Assembly (NCBI GenBank): GCA_030765645.1
Contig: JAVCCE010000075.1
Coordinates: 1 to 64,000, forward strand
Origin: Candidatus Hinthialibacter antarcticus
GTDB lineage: Bacteria; Hinthialibacterota; Hinthialibacteria; Hinthialibacterales; Hinthialibacteraceae
Direction of reading: 5' to 3'
Length of the DNA: 64,000 bases
Part shown: piece by piece, positions 19,218-26,968 of the stretch
Numbering within the stretch: the first letter of the stretch is position 1
How the letters are laid out: each line of letters starts with the position of its first letter
Made by a program: the position numbers and the translations under genes
Notes under the pieces: model-generated
Told to the model about the DNA's origin: nothing
Seen by the model: the letters and a program-made list of their open reading frames with translations, nothing else
Databases searched by the model: none

Positions 19218-22010
19218 TTAATCTTTGAACGCAGTCTGGATAATCTCTTTTTGTTCGCCCAAGTGAATGGACAGATAGCCGTGGGCCGGGCTGGCGGCGG
19301 CGTCCCGGCCTACGTATCGCAGTTTGGCCCCCTTGGGCAACATGCGGCGTAAACGCGGTTGAATGAAAGTCCAGGCGCCCATGTTTTTGGGTTCTTCTTG
19401 CACCCAGAAAATTTCTTTGAGTTGTTTGTGTTCAAGCAATATTTTTTTCATTTCTTTAAGCGGGAACGGATATAACTGTTCGATTCGTACAACTGCTGCG
19501 GTTTTATTGTCGCTGTCTTCACACTCGCTTTGCAACTCATAATAAATCTTGCCGCTGCAGACGATCAAGCGGGTGACCGCTTCCGGGTCGAGATGGTTCC
19601 CGTCGGGAATCACGGCTTGAAACCCGCCCTTGGTCAATTCCGTGACGGATGAGACCGCCAGCCGATGACGCAGCAAACTTTTGGGGCTCATAATTACGAG
19701 CGGTTTGCGGAAGTCGCGTTTCATTTGCAACCGCAGCAGGTGGAAGATTTGCGCGGGCGAGGTCGGGTAGCAAACCTGAATATTCTGATCGGCGCACATT
19801 TGCAGGAATCGCTCTAAGCGCGCGCTGGAGTGGTCGGGGCCTTGGCCTTCATACCCGTGCGGCAGCAGCAGAACGATGCCGCTCATTTTTTGCCATTTTG
19901 ATTCGGAACTCACGATAAACTCGTCGATGATCGCTTGGGCGCCGTTCACAAAATCGCCGAACTGGGCTTCCCAAATGACCAGTTGATGGGGGTCTGCGGT
20001 GCTGATGCCGTATTCGAATCCCAACACTGCCAGTTCGGAGAGCATGGAATTGACGACGGTGAAATTGGCTTGGTTCTTATCGAGATTTTTCAGCGGCACA
20101 TACGGTTCGCCGTTTTCGTAATCATACCAGACCGAATGGCGGTGGCTAAATGTTCCGCGTTCGCTGTCTTGTCCGGCGATGCGGACTTCGACGCCTTCAG
20201 CCAACAGTGTTCCAAAGGCCAACATTTCGGCGCATCCCCAGTCCATTGGGTCTTCGCCTTCCACCATTTTTTGACGGAGCCCTTGCAGACGCTGCAATTT
20301 GGGGTGAATGGTAAATCCGGGCGGAACCCGCGTCGCTTTGGCGGTGATGGACATCAGCGCGTCTTGTTCAACGCCGGTATCCATGCTCCAGTGTTTGCCA
20401 TTGGCTTTTCCAATGCCGTCCCACCGCTCGTCGCTTGAGGCGGTATGGTCGAGCGGTCGCGCTTCACGGGCGTCTTCAAGCGCAGTATCCAGCCGCTTTC
20501 GAACATCCAGGCGAATTTTCTCGACTTCGCCCGGCGTGATTTTGCCCTCATGGACCAAGCGGTCCGCATAGAGTTTCGCCGTGGTGGGATGGTTGCGTAT
20601 ATCTTTGTACATCATGGGTTGAGTGTAAGTGGGGTCGTCGGTCTCATTGTGACCGTAGCGACGATAGCACATTAAGTGAATCAACACGTCAACCTTAAAT
20701 TGCTGACGAAACGCAATCGCCAAACGCGAAGCGTGAACGACCGCTTGAGGGTCGTCTGCATTTACGTGGAACACCGGCGCCTGGATGGTTTTCGCAACGT
20801 CGGTGGGGTAGGGCGTAAAGCGCGTTTGCAACGGCGTTGCGGTATAGCCCAACTGGTTGTTAACGATGATGTGGATCGTCCCGCCGGTTTTGTAGCCCGG
20901 CAGTTCGGAGAGGCTCAATGTTTCGGTGACGACGCCTTGTCCGGTGAACGCGGCGTCGCCGTGAATTAAAATGGGGACGACTTTCTTGCGCTCAACGTCG
21001 CCCCGGTATTGCTGTTTGGCGCGGACAATGCCCTCAATGACGGGGTTGACCAATTCCAGGTGGCTGGGGTTGGCGCTGAGGCTCAAGCGAACCTGCTTTT
21101 TGTTGGCAGTCATTCTTTCACAGAAATAACCCATGTGATATTTGACGTCGCCGTCGCCTTCGGTGGGTTTCACGAATTTGCTTTCTTCAAATTCGCTCAG
21201 CAGCATTTCGTAGGGTTTGCCCAGGACATGAGTGAGTACGTTCAGGCGCCCGCGGTGGGCCATGCCCATGACGATTTCATCGGCGTCTTTGTCAGCGCTG
21301 ACTTCGATGAGGGTGTTCAGCAAGGGCAGCAAGGATTCGCCGCCTTCGAGCGAGAACCGTTTTTTGCCTAAGAAGCGGGTTTGAAGAAAGTTTTCAAACT
21401 CTTCAGCTTCGATCACGCTTTTTAAAATGTCGTGGCAGATGCTAGAGTCAAACTTGGGCTGGTTGTAGATCGGCTCCATGCGTTGTTCGAGCCAGACGCG
21501 CTGCACCAAGTCGGGAATTTCGGTGTATTGCACCGCGAACGTACCGCAGTAGGTTTTCTGGAGTTTGTCGATGAGGTCGCGCAGCGTACCATCCGTCTTG
21601 CCGAGAAAACCGCCGTGGCTGACATGATGGTCGAGATCAGCATTGGTCAGTCCAAATTCAGACAATTTCAACAAAGGGTGGGTGGTGCGGTTGTGACCGA
21701 GTGGATCAAGGTTCGCAATCAAATGGCCTAATTCGCGATACATGTGGACGAGAGCGTACACGCCTTTGGTTGACGCCTGCCCGGGTTTCGTTTCAGACGT
21801 AACTTGTTGTTGAACATCTGTCGGCAGGTTCTCGATGCGTACGCCGCTGCCGTTGTTGGGAAGAACGCCCGATACGTCGCTCGCCAGTTCGATGCCGGCG
21901 AAAAAGGCGCGCCAGTGTTCATCCAGCGAACGAGGGTCTTTTTGATATTCCTGGTAGAGCGCTTCGATGTAATCTGAATTGGCGCGATTGACAAAATCCA
22001 AAGAATCCAT
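19218..22010 (-). CDS. sucA: 2-oxoglutarate dehydrogenase E1 component
   Basis: 930 residues, close to the 933 of the E. coli enzyme. The N-terminal E2-contact segment YIEALYQEYQKDP, the thiamine-diphosphate region MGMAHRGRLNVL, HGDAAFTGQGVVTETL, NNQLGYTA, and the C-terminal LPHGYEGQGPDHSSARLERF block are all typical. AAGGGACG precedes the ATG. It decarboxylates 2-oxoglutarate and succinylates the lipoyl group of SucB. It is the first gene of the suc operon, and its leader carries an intrinsic terminator 42 nt before the start codon, which suggests control by attenuation. Confidence 0.96.
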   Translation of the reverse strand: MDSLDFVNRANSDYIEALYQEYQKDPRSLDEHWRAFFAGIELASDVSGVLPNNGSGVRIENLPTDVQQQVTSETKPGQASTKGVYALVHMYRELGHLIANLDPLGHNRTTHPLLKLSEFGLTNADLDHHVSHGGFLGKTDGTLRDLIDKLQKTYCGTFAVQYTEIPDLVQRVWLEQRMEPIYNQPKFDSSICHDILKSVIEAEEFENFLQTRFLGKKRFSLEGGESLLPLLNTLIEVSADKDADEIVMGMAHRGRLNVLTHVLGKPYEMLLSEFEESKFVKPTEGDGDVKYHMGYFCERMTANKKQVRLSLSANPSHLELVNPVIEGIVRAKQQYRGDVERKKVVPILIHGDAAFTGQGVVTETLSLSELPGYKTGGTIHIIVNNQLGYTATPLQTRFTPYPTDVAKTIQAPVFHVNADDPQAVVHASRLAIAFRQQFKVDVLIHLMCYRRYGHNETDDPTYTQPMMYKDIRNHPTTAKLYADRLVHEGKITPGEVEKIRLDVRKRLDTALEDAREARPLDHTASSDERWDGIGKANGKHWSMDTGVEQDALMSITAKATRVPPGFTIHPKLQRLQGLRQKMVEGEDPMDWGCAEMLAFGTLLAEGVEVRIAGQDSERGTFSHRHSVWYDYENGEPYVPLKNLDKNQANFTVVNSMLSELAVLGFEYGISTADPHQLVIWEAQFGDFVNGAQAIIDEFIVSSESKWQKMSGIVLLLPHGYEGQGPDHSSARLERFLQMCADQNIQVCYPTSPAQIFHLLRLQMKRDFRKPLVIMSPKSLLRHRLAVSSVTELTKGGFQAVIPDGNHLDPEAVTRLIVCSGKIYYELQSECEDSDNKTAAVVRIEQLYPFPLKEMKKILLEHKQLKEIFWVQEEPKNMGAWTFIQPRLRRMLPKGAKLRYVGRDAAASPAHGYLSIHLGEQKEIIQTAFKD

Positions 22011-22052
22011 GTTTTTATCGTCCCTTACAGTTTACGGCAACGGTTTTTCAAC

Positions 22053-22083
22053 AAAAAAAAGAGGCTCCTATAGAAGCCTCTTT
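22053..22083 (-). terminator. Intrinsic terminator in the sucA leader (possible attenuator)
   Basis: On the minus strand AAAGAGGCT, a 8-base loop, AGCCTCTTT and then a run of seven or more T form a textbook Rho-independent terminator. It points toward sucA, and its T-run ends about 42 nt before the sucA ATG. No gene on the minus strand lies in the preceding 500 bp, so it either ends a small leader RNA or attenuates the suc operon. No known riboswitch was recognised upstream. Confidence 0.75.
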
Positions 22084-22590
22084 CGTGTCAGGTTTTGTTT
22101 TGGTTGTACGGATAAACAAATGGATGACGCCAATAAACAATTAGCGGTCAATTGAAGAAAAAAACGGTTCCAGAATGAGCATTGCAGCCGCGCTAAATCA
22201 TCCATGTCAAGAGTCTAAAAATATCCTGTTTAAATTTGAACCGGGCGCTCATTCGCCAGAAGAGCCCTATTGTGCTGTTTTATTTGAATTTATGCTGATT
22301 CAAACATATCATAACAAAAGAATTACGCCTATTTATTAGATTTTAACCACAATAATATGGAAATTCAATTCAGTTATTCATTTATTCTTCATTTTTTGTA
22401 TCAACGTAATCAATTTTACCGGGGATGTTCCCTTTTATCACAAAATGCCTGGTGGTAGAATTTATATTCTATATGTAATGTAGAATAAAAGGTGGGCGCG
22501 CATTGGATATGCCAAAGCGCATTCCCGCTTTGGTGCAATGTGCTATGCTATTCGGCGTTCACACAGAAACGAGCAGGAGTTGGCAAACGT
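22084..22590. other. Non-coding divergent region between sucA and cysI
   Basis: No gene is seen in about 500 AT-rich bases. The region must hold both divergent promoters. Near cysI there are two small AT-rich inverted repeats: GAATTTATATTC (22458-22469) and TTCTA-N9-TAGAA (22467-22485), about 105-130 bases before the cysI ATG, which could be an operator. AGGAG at 22574-22578 is the cysI ribosome-binding site. Confidence 0.5.
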
Positions 22591-24282
22591 ATGTCCGTAG
22601 AAGATATCAAAAAAGAGAGCAAACGGCTTCGAGGCGGCATCAATCAGACTTTGGCAGGTTCCGTTGACCATTTTGAAGAAGACGATTACCAGTTGCTGAA
22701 GTTTCACGGCATTTATCAGCAAGACAACCGCGACGCCCGCGTTGAACGCCGCAAGCAAGGTCTCGACCGCGAACACATTTTTATGGTGCGCAGCCGCATC
22801 CCCGGCGGGCAAGTGACAGCCAAGCAATATTTGATTCATGACGAGGTGGTCGGCAAATTTGGCAACGGCAGTTTGCGCATTACTTCGCGCCAGGGGCTGC
22901 AAGTTCACTTTGTCGTAAAAGGTGAATTGAAAGACTGCGTCCATGCGATCAATGAATCCGGCATCACCACCTGGGGCGCGTGCGGCGACGTGGTGCGCAA
23001 CGTCATGGGCGCGTCTAGCCCCATTCAAGACGCCGCGCATCAGGATATCTGGAAACTGTCTTCCGAACTTGCGGAAACATTCAAATCCCATAGCCAGGCG
23101 TATAGCGAAATCTGGTTGAACGGTGAAAAACTCGATACGCCCGGCAGCGAAGACGAACCCATCTACGGCGAGTTTTACTTGCCGCGTAAATTCAAATTTG
23201 GCGTCGCGGTCCCGCCGCGCAACGATACCGACCTGTATACCAATGACGTTGGCTTGGCGCCTCATGTTGAAAACGGCGCAGTGGTTGGTTATACGCTGAT
23301 CGTCGGCGGCGGCATGGGCATGAGCCACGCCAAAAAGAATACCCGCCCCATTTTGGGCAAACCCATGTTCTATATTGAACGCGCCCATGTCGTCGATCTG
23401 TGTAAGGCCATCGTGTTGACGCAGCGCGACCTCGGCAACCGCGAAGACCGCAAGCAGGCGCGGATGAAATATCTAGTCGAAAAACTCGGCGTCGAAGCCT
23501 TTAAAAAAGAAGTGGTCTCGCGCCTTGATGACGGCATTCAAGTGTCTGAACCCAAGCCATTGGTTTGGAACACAACCGGCGACTTGTTGGGTTGGAACGA
23601 ACAGGGCGACGGCAAACTTTTTCTTGGCCTATGGGTCCCCGAAGGACGCATCATCGACAGCGATGAAGGCAATTACCGCAGCGCGATTCGCGCCATAGTT
23701 GAAACCTATTCGACGCCTGTGCGCCTGACCCCGAATTGCAACATCATTTTTTGCGATGTTGATCCCAAACATAAAGACGCAATCAACGCTCTGTTGAAAG
23801 AACATAACGTAACCTTGGACGATAGTTTTTCTGAAGCGCGTCGCCTAGGGATGGCTTGCGTATCCTTGCCTACCTGTGGTTTGGCGCTGGCAGAAAGCGA
23901 ACGCGTGTTTCAAGGCGTTCTGGATGAAATTGACGTTCACCTACGGGAACTCGGCCTGGACCAAGACCCGATCTTGATCCGCATGACGGGCTGTCCGAAC
24001 GGGTGTGCGCGTCCGTATAACGCTGACATTGCGTTCGTGGGCAAATCGCCGGGTAAGTATGTCGTCTTTGTTGGCGGGTCGCATCGCGGAGACCGTTTGG
24101 CTGCGTTAGACAAAAAAATGGCGGATATCAAAGACATTCCCGGTTTGGTTCGCGGCTATCTTGATGAATACGTCAGCAACCGAAACGAAGGCGAGTGTTT
24201 CTCGGATTATTGGGGGCGCGCCCATGTTAAAGATGCGAACCCATCGCCCGAGCAGTTTCATCAAGAGCCAGCATCAAACTAA
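22591..24282 (+). CDS. cysI: Assimilatory sulfite reductase hemoprotein subunit (CysI type)
   Basis: 563 residues from the ATG preceded by AGGAG. An upstream GTG would add 33 unlikely residues. The siroheme/4Fe-4S cysteines are all present: Cys423 and Cys429 in ACVSLPTCGLA, Cys468 and Cys472 in MTGCPNGCARP. N-terminal LLKFHGIYQQDNRDAR and YLPRKFKFGVAVPP match CysI closely in order. It reduces sulfite to sulfide with six electrons. No cysJ flavoprotein or cysH is adjacent, so the electron donor may be ferredoxin or a distant flavoprotein. The downstream gamma-carbonic-anhydrase-like gene starts 7 bp later. Confidence 0.88.
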   Translation: MSVEDIKKESKRLRGGINQTLAGSVDHFEEDDYQLLKFHGIYQQDNRDARVERRKQGLDREHIFMVRSRIPGGQVTAKQYLIHDEVVGKFGNGSLRITSRQGLQVHFVVKGELKDCVHAINESGITTWGACGDVVRNVMGASSPIQDAAHQDIWKLSSELAETFKSHSQAYSEIWLNGEKLDTPGSEDEPIYGEFYLPRKFKFGVAVPPRNDTDLYTNDVGLAPHVENGAVVGYTLIVGGGMGMSHAKKNTRPILGKPMFYIERAHVVDLCKAIVLTQRDLGNREDRKQARMKYLVEKLGVEAFKKEVVSRLDDGIQVSEPKPLVWNTTGDLLGWNEQGDGKLFLGLWVPEGRIIDSDEGNYRSAIRAIVETYSTPVRLTPNCNIIFCDVDPKHKDAINALLKEHNVTLDDSFSEARRLGMACVSLPTCGLALAESERVFQGVLDEIDVHLRELGLDQDPILIRMTGCPNGCARPYNADIAFVGKSPGKYVVFVGGSHRGDRLAALDKKMADIKDIPGLVRGYLDEYVSNRNEGECFSDYWGRAHVKDANPSPEQFHQEPASN

Positions 24283-24288
24283 ATCCAC

Positions 24289-24861
24289 ATGAAACTACAG
24301 AACCCAATGGATATCACTGTCCCCGCCTCCGCGTATGGAGGCGGGCTGGTGTTTCCCTATTTAGAGCATCAACCGCAGCTGGGCGAAAATGTGTTTATTG
24401 CGCCCAATGCGTCGGTCATTGGCGAGACTACGCTTGGCGATGAGGTCAGCATCTGGTTTGGCGCGGTACTACGCGGCGATATCGCTCCCGTATCAGTCGG
24501 GCGGGGCAGCAACATCCAAGACAACGCCGTCTTGCATGTCGGTGATGACGAACCATGCTTCGTCGGTGAAAACGTGGTGGTCGGGCATCAGGCGCTTTTG
24601 CATGGTTGCACGGTTGAGGATGATTGTCTGATCGGCATGGGCGCCATTGTGTTGAACCGGGCGGTCATCGGTCGCGGCTCGTTGGTTGGCGCAGGCGCCC
24701 TGGTTACGCAAGGAACAATTATCCCCCCAAACAGCCTCGTGGTCGGCTCGCCCGCAACCGTCAAGCGCGAGTTGAAAGACGACGAACGCCAGCAACAGGC
24801 TGTATACGCCGCGAAATACGTGGAGGTCGCCCATAATTACCGACTAAATTTCTCGACTTAA
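24289..24861 (+). CDS. Gamma carbonic anhydrase-like left-handed beta-helix protein
   Basis: 190 residues. Hexapeptide repeats (FIAPNASVIGETTLGDEVSI, VSIWFGAVLRGDIAPVSVG, NIQDNAVLHV) form a left-handed beta-helix. The metal-binding His set is suggested by VLHVGDD, VVVGHQALLHGC. The family (YrdA/PaaY/CamH-like) binds a metal and is annotated as carbonic anhydrase, often without proof. The ATG at 24289 lies 7 bp after cysI; another ATG at 24307 is possible. There is no strong ribosome-binding site, so it may be coupled to cysI. Confidence 0.85.
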   Translation: MKLQNPMDITVPASAYGGGLVFPYLEHQPQLGENVFIAPNASVIGETTLGDEVSIWFGAVLRGDIAPVSVGRGSNIQDNAVLHVGDDEPCFVGENVVVGHQALLHGCTVEDDCLIGMGAIVLNRAVIGRGSLVGAGALVTQGTIIPPNSLVVGSPATVKRELKDDERQQQAVYAAKYVEVAHNYRLNFST

Positions 24862-24898
24862 TCCCCCTGTATTCCTAAGTTTAGTCTTTTCAAATTGA

Positions 24899-24935
24899 AA
24901 GCATTTCTCTCTCAAATAGAGAGAGATGTGCATTT
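24899..24935 (+). other. Imperfect hairpin after the beta-helix gene
   Basis: GCATTTCTCTCT and AGAGAGAGATGTGC can fold around CAAAT. No T-run of note follows, so it is either a weak terminator or a transcript-stabilising structure. Confidence 0.4.
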
Positions 24936-25099
24936 CCCTCAATTTCCCATTTTTTTGTCCGAAAATAGATAGTGAACGAAATCGTAGATGAATGAATCAG
25001 TTAGATCGTCAAAAACGCCCTTGAGGCATAAATAGAGAAACTGGAATGATTATTGAAGTTCTACAGATCGAGGGCATTGGGATTTCGGAGATTAAGGCC

Positions 25100-25930
25100 A
25101 TGACTGTCGCAGAACGAATTTTAGAAAATATCTTTGAACCGGTCCACGAATTTGGTCCGTATACTCCTATATTGCTTGGACTCGCAGTTATCGTTGCGTT
25201 CATTCTATCCGCCTGGATCGTGTTTGAATTGGTTTCGATGAACCGCGATAAATCTGCGAAACGGACGCGCTTTGACCAAAACGTGGGGCGTATGAACCTC
25301 TCCCGCAAAGAGAAGACCTACTTGCTCCAAGCGGCGATGGCGGGCAATCTGCATGATCCCAACCGTTTGCTGCGCCGCCCTAGCGAATTTGACCGTTGGA
25401 TGTCGCGCTTTGAAGCAAACGGCAACCCCGAAGAACGTCGCATCATTGAGGCATTGCGTAAAAAACTGTTCGGCGCCCAATCAAAATCAAGAGGATGGAA
25501 ATCAACCAGAGATTTCGACCCTGGCTGGCGGATGTCCATGAGGGTTAGCGGTCATCGCGAGTCATTGGTTGAAGGCTTTCTGGCCAGTGTTGACAACGAT
25601 GGCTTGGTTTTGTCGATTAACTCCATTTCATTTAAGGGAGAGAAGACCGATTGGTTGACTGATGGCATTGCCAAGGGAATCATGGTGCGGCTGCAGGGTA
25701 AGAAGCGCACAATCCATGTTCCTCTCGAACCTCAAAGCCGGCTGGAGATTCATTTGACGGCGCCGGATGGACAGGTGTTTAACTTCTCGACGTACTTGCA
25801 ATCGGCGATTCCCGGCCCGCAAAAAATGCTGGTCTGCGACCATAGCAACATGATTCACCTGCGCGGCAAACAACGACCTGGACTGGTGAAGAAAAACCTC
25901 AACGCTTCTGCGGTGCGCAGCGTTGTCTAA
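25100..25930 (+). CDS. Membrane-anchored protein with a PilZN-like cytoplasmic domain
   Basis: 276 residues from the ATG preceded by GGAG with 9-base spacing; an upstream ATG at 25046 would add 18. One membrane segment (PILLGLAVIVAFILSAWIVF) lies near residues 22-41. A charged helical segment follows. The C-terminal 140 residues (SLVEGFLASVDNDGLVLSI, then VFNFSTYLQSAIPGPQKMLV and HLRGKQRPGLV) look like the YcgR-N/PilZN fold that comes before PilZ in flagellar-brake proteins. The usual PilZ RxxxR...DxSxxG set is not seen, so c-di-GMP binding is doubtful. The function is unknown; a link to membrane or motility control is only a guess. Confidence 0.55.
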   Translation: MTVAERILENIFEPVHEFGPYTPILLGLAVIVAFILSAWIVFELVSMNRDKSAKRTRFDQNVGRMNLSRKEKTYLLQAAMAGNLHDPNRLLRRPSEFDRWMSRFEANGNPEERRIIEALRKKLFGAQSKSRGWKSTRDFDPGWRMSMRVSGHRESLVEGFLASVDNDGLVLSINSISFKGEKTDWLTDGIAKGIMVRLQGKKRTIHVPLEPQSRLEIHLTAPDGQVFNFSTYLQSAIPGPQKMLVCDHSNMIHLRGKQRPGLVKKNLNASAVRSVV

Positions 25931-26003
25931 TTGATAAAAAAATGGTTCATCCGGTTTGTGAGTACTGCATTGTTGGATGGCTATGATTACGAAAACGTGT
26001 TCA

Positions 26004-26083
26004 GGCATGGGTGCAACTCTGAGAGCGCCTGTGTATAAGGGCCTGAAAGCCCGCACTGAAGCGAGCAGAGTCATACCCATGCC
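26004..26083 (+). repeat. 80-nt dispersed hairpin repeat, copy R1
   Basis: Outer arms GGCATGGGTGCAACTCTG and CAGAGTCATACCCATGCC pair over about 18 positions. The core has AGCGCCTGTG, an inner GGGC/GCCC hairpin flanked by GTGT/GCAC, and GAAGCGAG. The downstream flank, with TATCCAA and TTTACGG up to about 26136, is shared with copy R2 at 62612. Confidence 0.85.
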
Positions 26084-26160
26084 ACATGCAGCCAAATCTC
26101 AATTCAATTTATAAAAAAAGTATCCAAATTTACGGAAGAACCAGAAAATTGAATTGCTCT

Positions 26161-26190
26161 CGCCCCTGTGTGGATAACGCGCAGGGGCGT
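26161..26190. repeat. Hairpin with CGCCCCTGTG arms
   Basis: CGCCCCTGTG pairs with CGCAGGGGCG around TGGATAACG, a 10-bp stem with one G-T pair. No T-run follows. It is one of several palindromes in this gap. Confidence 0.6.
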
Positions 26191-26216
26191 TATAAGGGCA
26201 ATGTCATTTAAGGGGT

Positions 26217-26274
26217 GGCAAGGGCAAGGCGTCGCGAAGTCTGCCTGACGCAGGCAGGCGACGGCAGCCCTTGA
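26217..26274. repeat. Nested palindromic element
   Basis: Three nested arm pairs fit one long hairpin: AAGGGC with GCCCTT, CGTCGC with GCGACG, and CTGCCTG with CAGGCAG around an ACG loop. It is unrelated in sequence to the neighbouring 80-nt repeat. Confidence 0.65.
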
Positions 26275-26306
26275 TGCAACAAAACTAAAACATATCAGCT
26301 ATGTAG

Positions 26307-26326
26307 GGGCGCAACGCGTTGCGCCC
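26307..26326. repeat. 20-bp perfect palindrome
   Basis: GGGCGCAACGCGTTGCGCCC is perfectly self-complementary. Followed within 10 bases by further C-rich hairpins, it looks like part of a repeat element rather than a gene operator, since it lies about 200 bp from the nearest start codon. Confidence 0.75.
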
Positions 26327-26337
26327 GAATCCCCCCT

Positions 26338-26372
26338 GGCGCTTTCAGCGCCGTCCCCCCTTAAAAAGGGGG
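26338..26372. repeat. Double hairpin with C-run and G-run arms
   Basis: GGCGC-TTTCA-GCGCC is followed by CCCCCTT-AAA-AAGGGGG. C-run/G-run hairpins of this type are a common intergenic repeat in many bacteria. Function is unknown. Confidence 0.6.
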
Positions 26373-26527
26373 CTAAAAGTCTTAAGTCAATGACATTGGT
26401 TATTAGGGCGGCTATTGAATCTTGGGGCGCTGAGGTCAAACTTACCTTTATCAGCAGCTAGACTGCGATGTATCTCATCTCGTCTATGACATCAATGCGA
26501 CTTTCATCACAAAGGGGGAGGCACGGC

Positions 26528-26866
26528 ATGGATTATAATGCTCGCGCTGAAAACGGCGTTTTAGTCATTGATCTTCTCGAAGAAAATATCGACGCAGGCA
26601 ACGCCAAGCGCTTTAAGGTTGAGATACTGAAAGTGCTTGAGCCTTATCCCAAAGCAGTGCTGAATCTGTCTCCCATCCGTTTTATGGATAGTTCGGGTCT
26701 GGGCGCGATGATTTCTTGTTTGCGTCGTCAACAAGAAGCCGACGGTGATTTAAAACTTGCCGGGCTTAAGTCGCCTGCGCTGGATTTGTTCAGACTGGTT
26801 CGGATGGACCGCATCTTTGAACTCTACGATACTGTCGAAGACGCTGTTCAGTCGTATGAGGTTTGA
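26528..26866 (+). CDS. STAS domain anti-sigma factor antagonist-like protein
   Basis: 112 residues from the ATG that follows GGGGGAGG; a longer frame adds 20 unlikely residues. The STAS fold is clear: LVIDLLEENIDAGNAKRF, then AVLNLSPIRFMDSSGLGAMI with the candidate phospho-Ser pair 55-56, then LKLAGLKSPALDLFRLVRMD. SpoIIAA/RsbV-type proteins bind anti-sigma kinases when not phosphorylated. No kinase or sigma gene is adjacent, so the partner is elsewhere. The gene ends 10 bp before the left copy of the ispH promoter repeat, which suggests that it was once the direct upstream neighbour of ispH. Confidence 0.9.
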   Translation: MDYNARAENGVLVIDLLEENIDAGNAKRFKVEILKVLEPYPKAVLNLSPIRFMDSSGLGAMISCLRRQQEADGDLKLAGLKSPALDLFRLVRMDRIFELYDTVEDAVQSYEV

Positions 26867-26875
26867 TTTCGGATG

Positions 26876-26960
26876 CGGCATTGTATCGTTCCTCGGAGGC
26901 GTTTACACTAGTGAGATATGGAACCAATCAAGGAGACCGGTATGCTGCCTCAGGCTCCTG
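26876..26960 (+). repeat. Left copy of an 85-bp direct repeat: duplicated ispH promoter and start
   Basis: This segment matches 32740-32824 with about four mismatches. It contains the same TTGTAT-17-TACACT promoter, the AAGGAG site and the first codons of ispH. The frame here, from the ATG at 26918, ends at TAA 26963-26965 after 15 codons, while the right copy continues into full ispH. With the right copy it brackets the AT-rich litR-lipid module. Confidence 0.93.
26881..26909 (+). promoter_or_regulatory. Duplicated ispH-type promoter, now facing the regulator gene
   Basis: TTGTAT and TACACT are spaced by 17 bases, exactly as in the copy at 32745. If active, it would transcribe rightward, antisense to the regulator gene at 26969-27886. 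Activity is inferred from identity with the ispH copy. Confidence 0.5.
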
Positions 26961-26968
26961 AATAAAAA

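Larger units (their letters stand above)
25931..26527. other. 600-bp non-coding region packed with palindromic elements
   Basis: No gene is seen. In order it holds dispersed repeat R1 (26004-26083), a hairpin with CGCCCCTG arms (26161-26190), a nested hairpin with CTGCCTG/CAGGCAG (26217-26274), the 20-bp perfect palindrome at 26307-26326, a GGCGC/GCGCC hairpin followed by a CCCCCTT/AAGGGGG hairpin (26338-26372), and then the leader of the STAS gene. Base composition swings between AT-rich and GC-rich blocks, which fits repeated insertion of small repeats. Confidence 0.65.

Noticed and set aside
19935-20438. A 167-codon plus-strand frame inside sucA
   Set aside because: It lies wholly inside the strongly conserved sucA coding sequence and has no family features.
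22084-22200. A known riboswitch upstream of sucA
   Set aside because: No sequence core of a riboswitch class that I know could be recognised, so only the terminator is reported.
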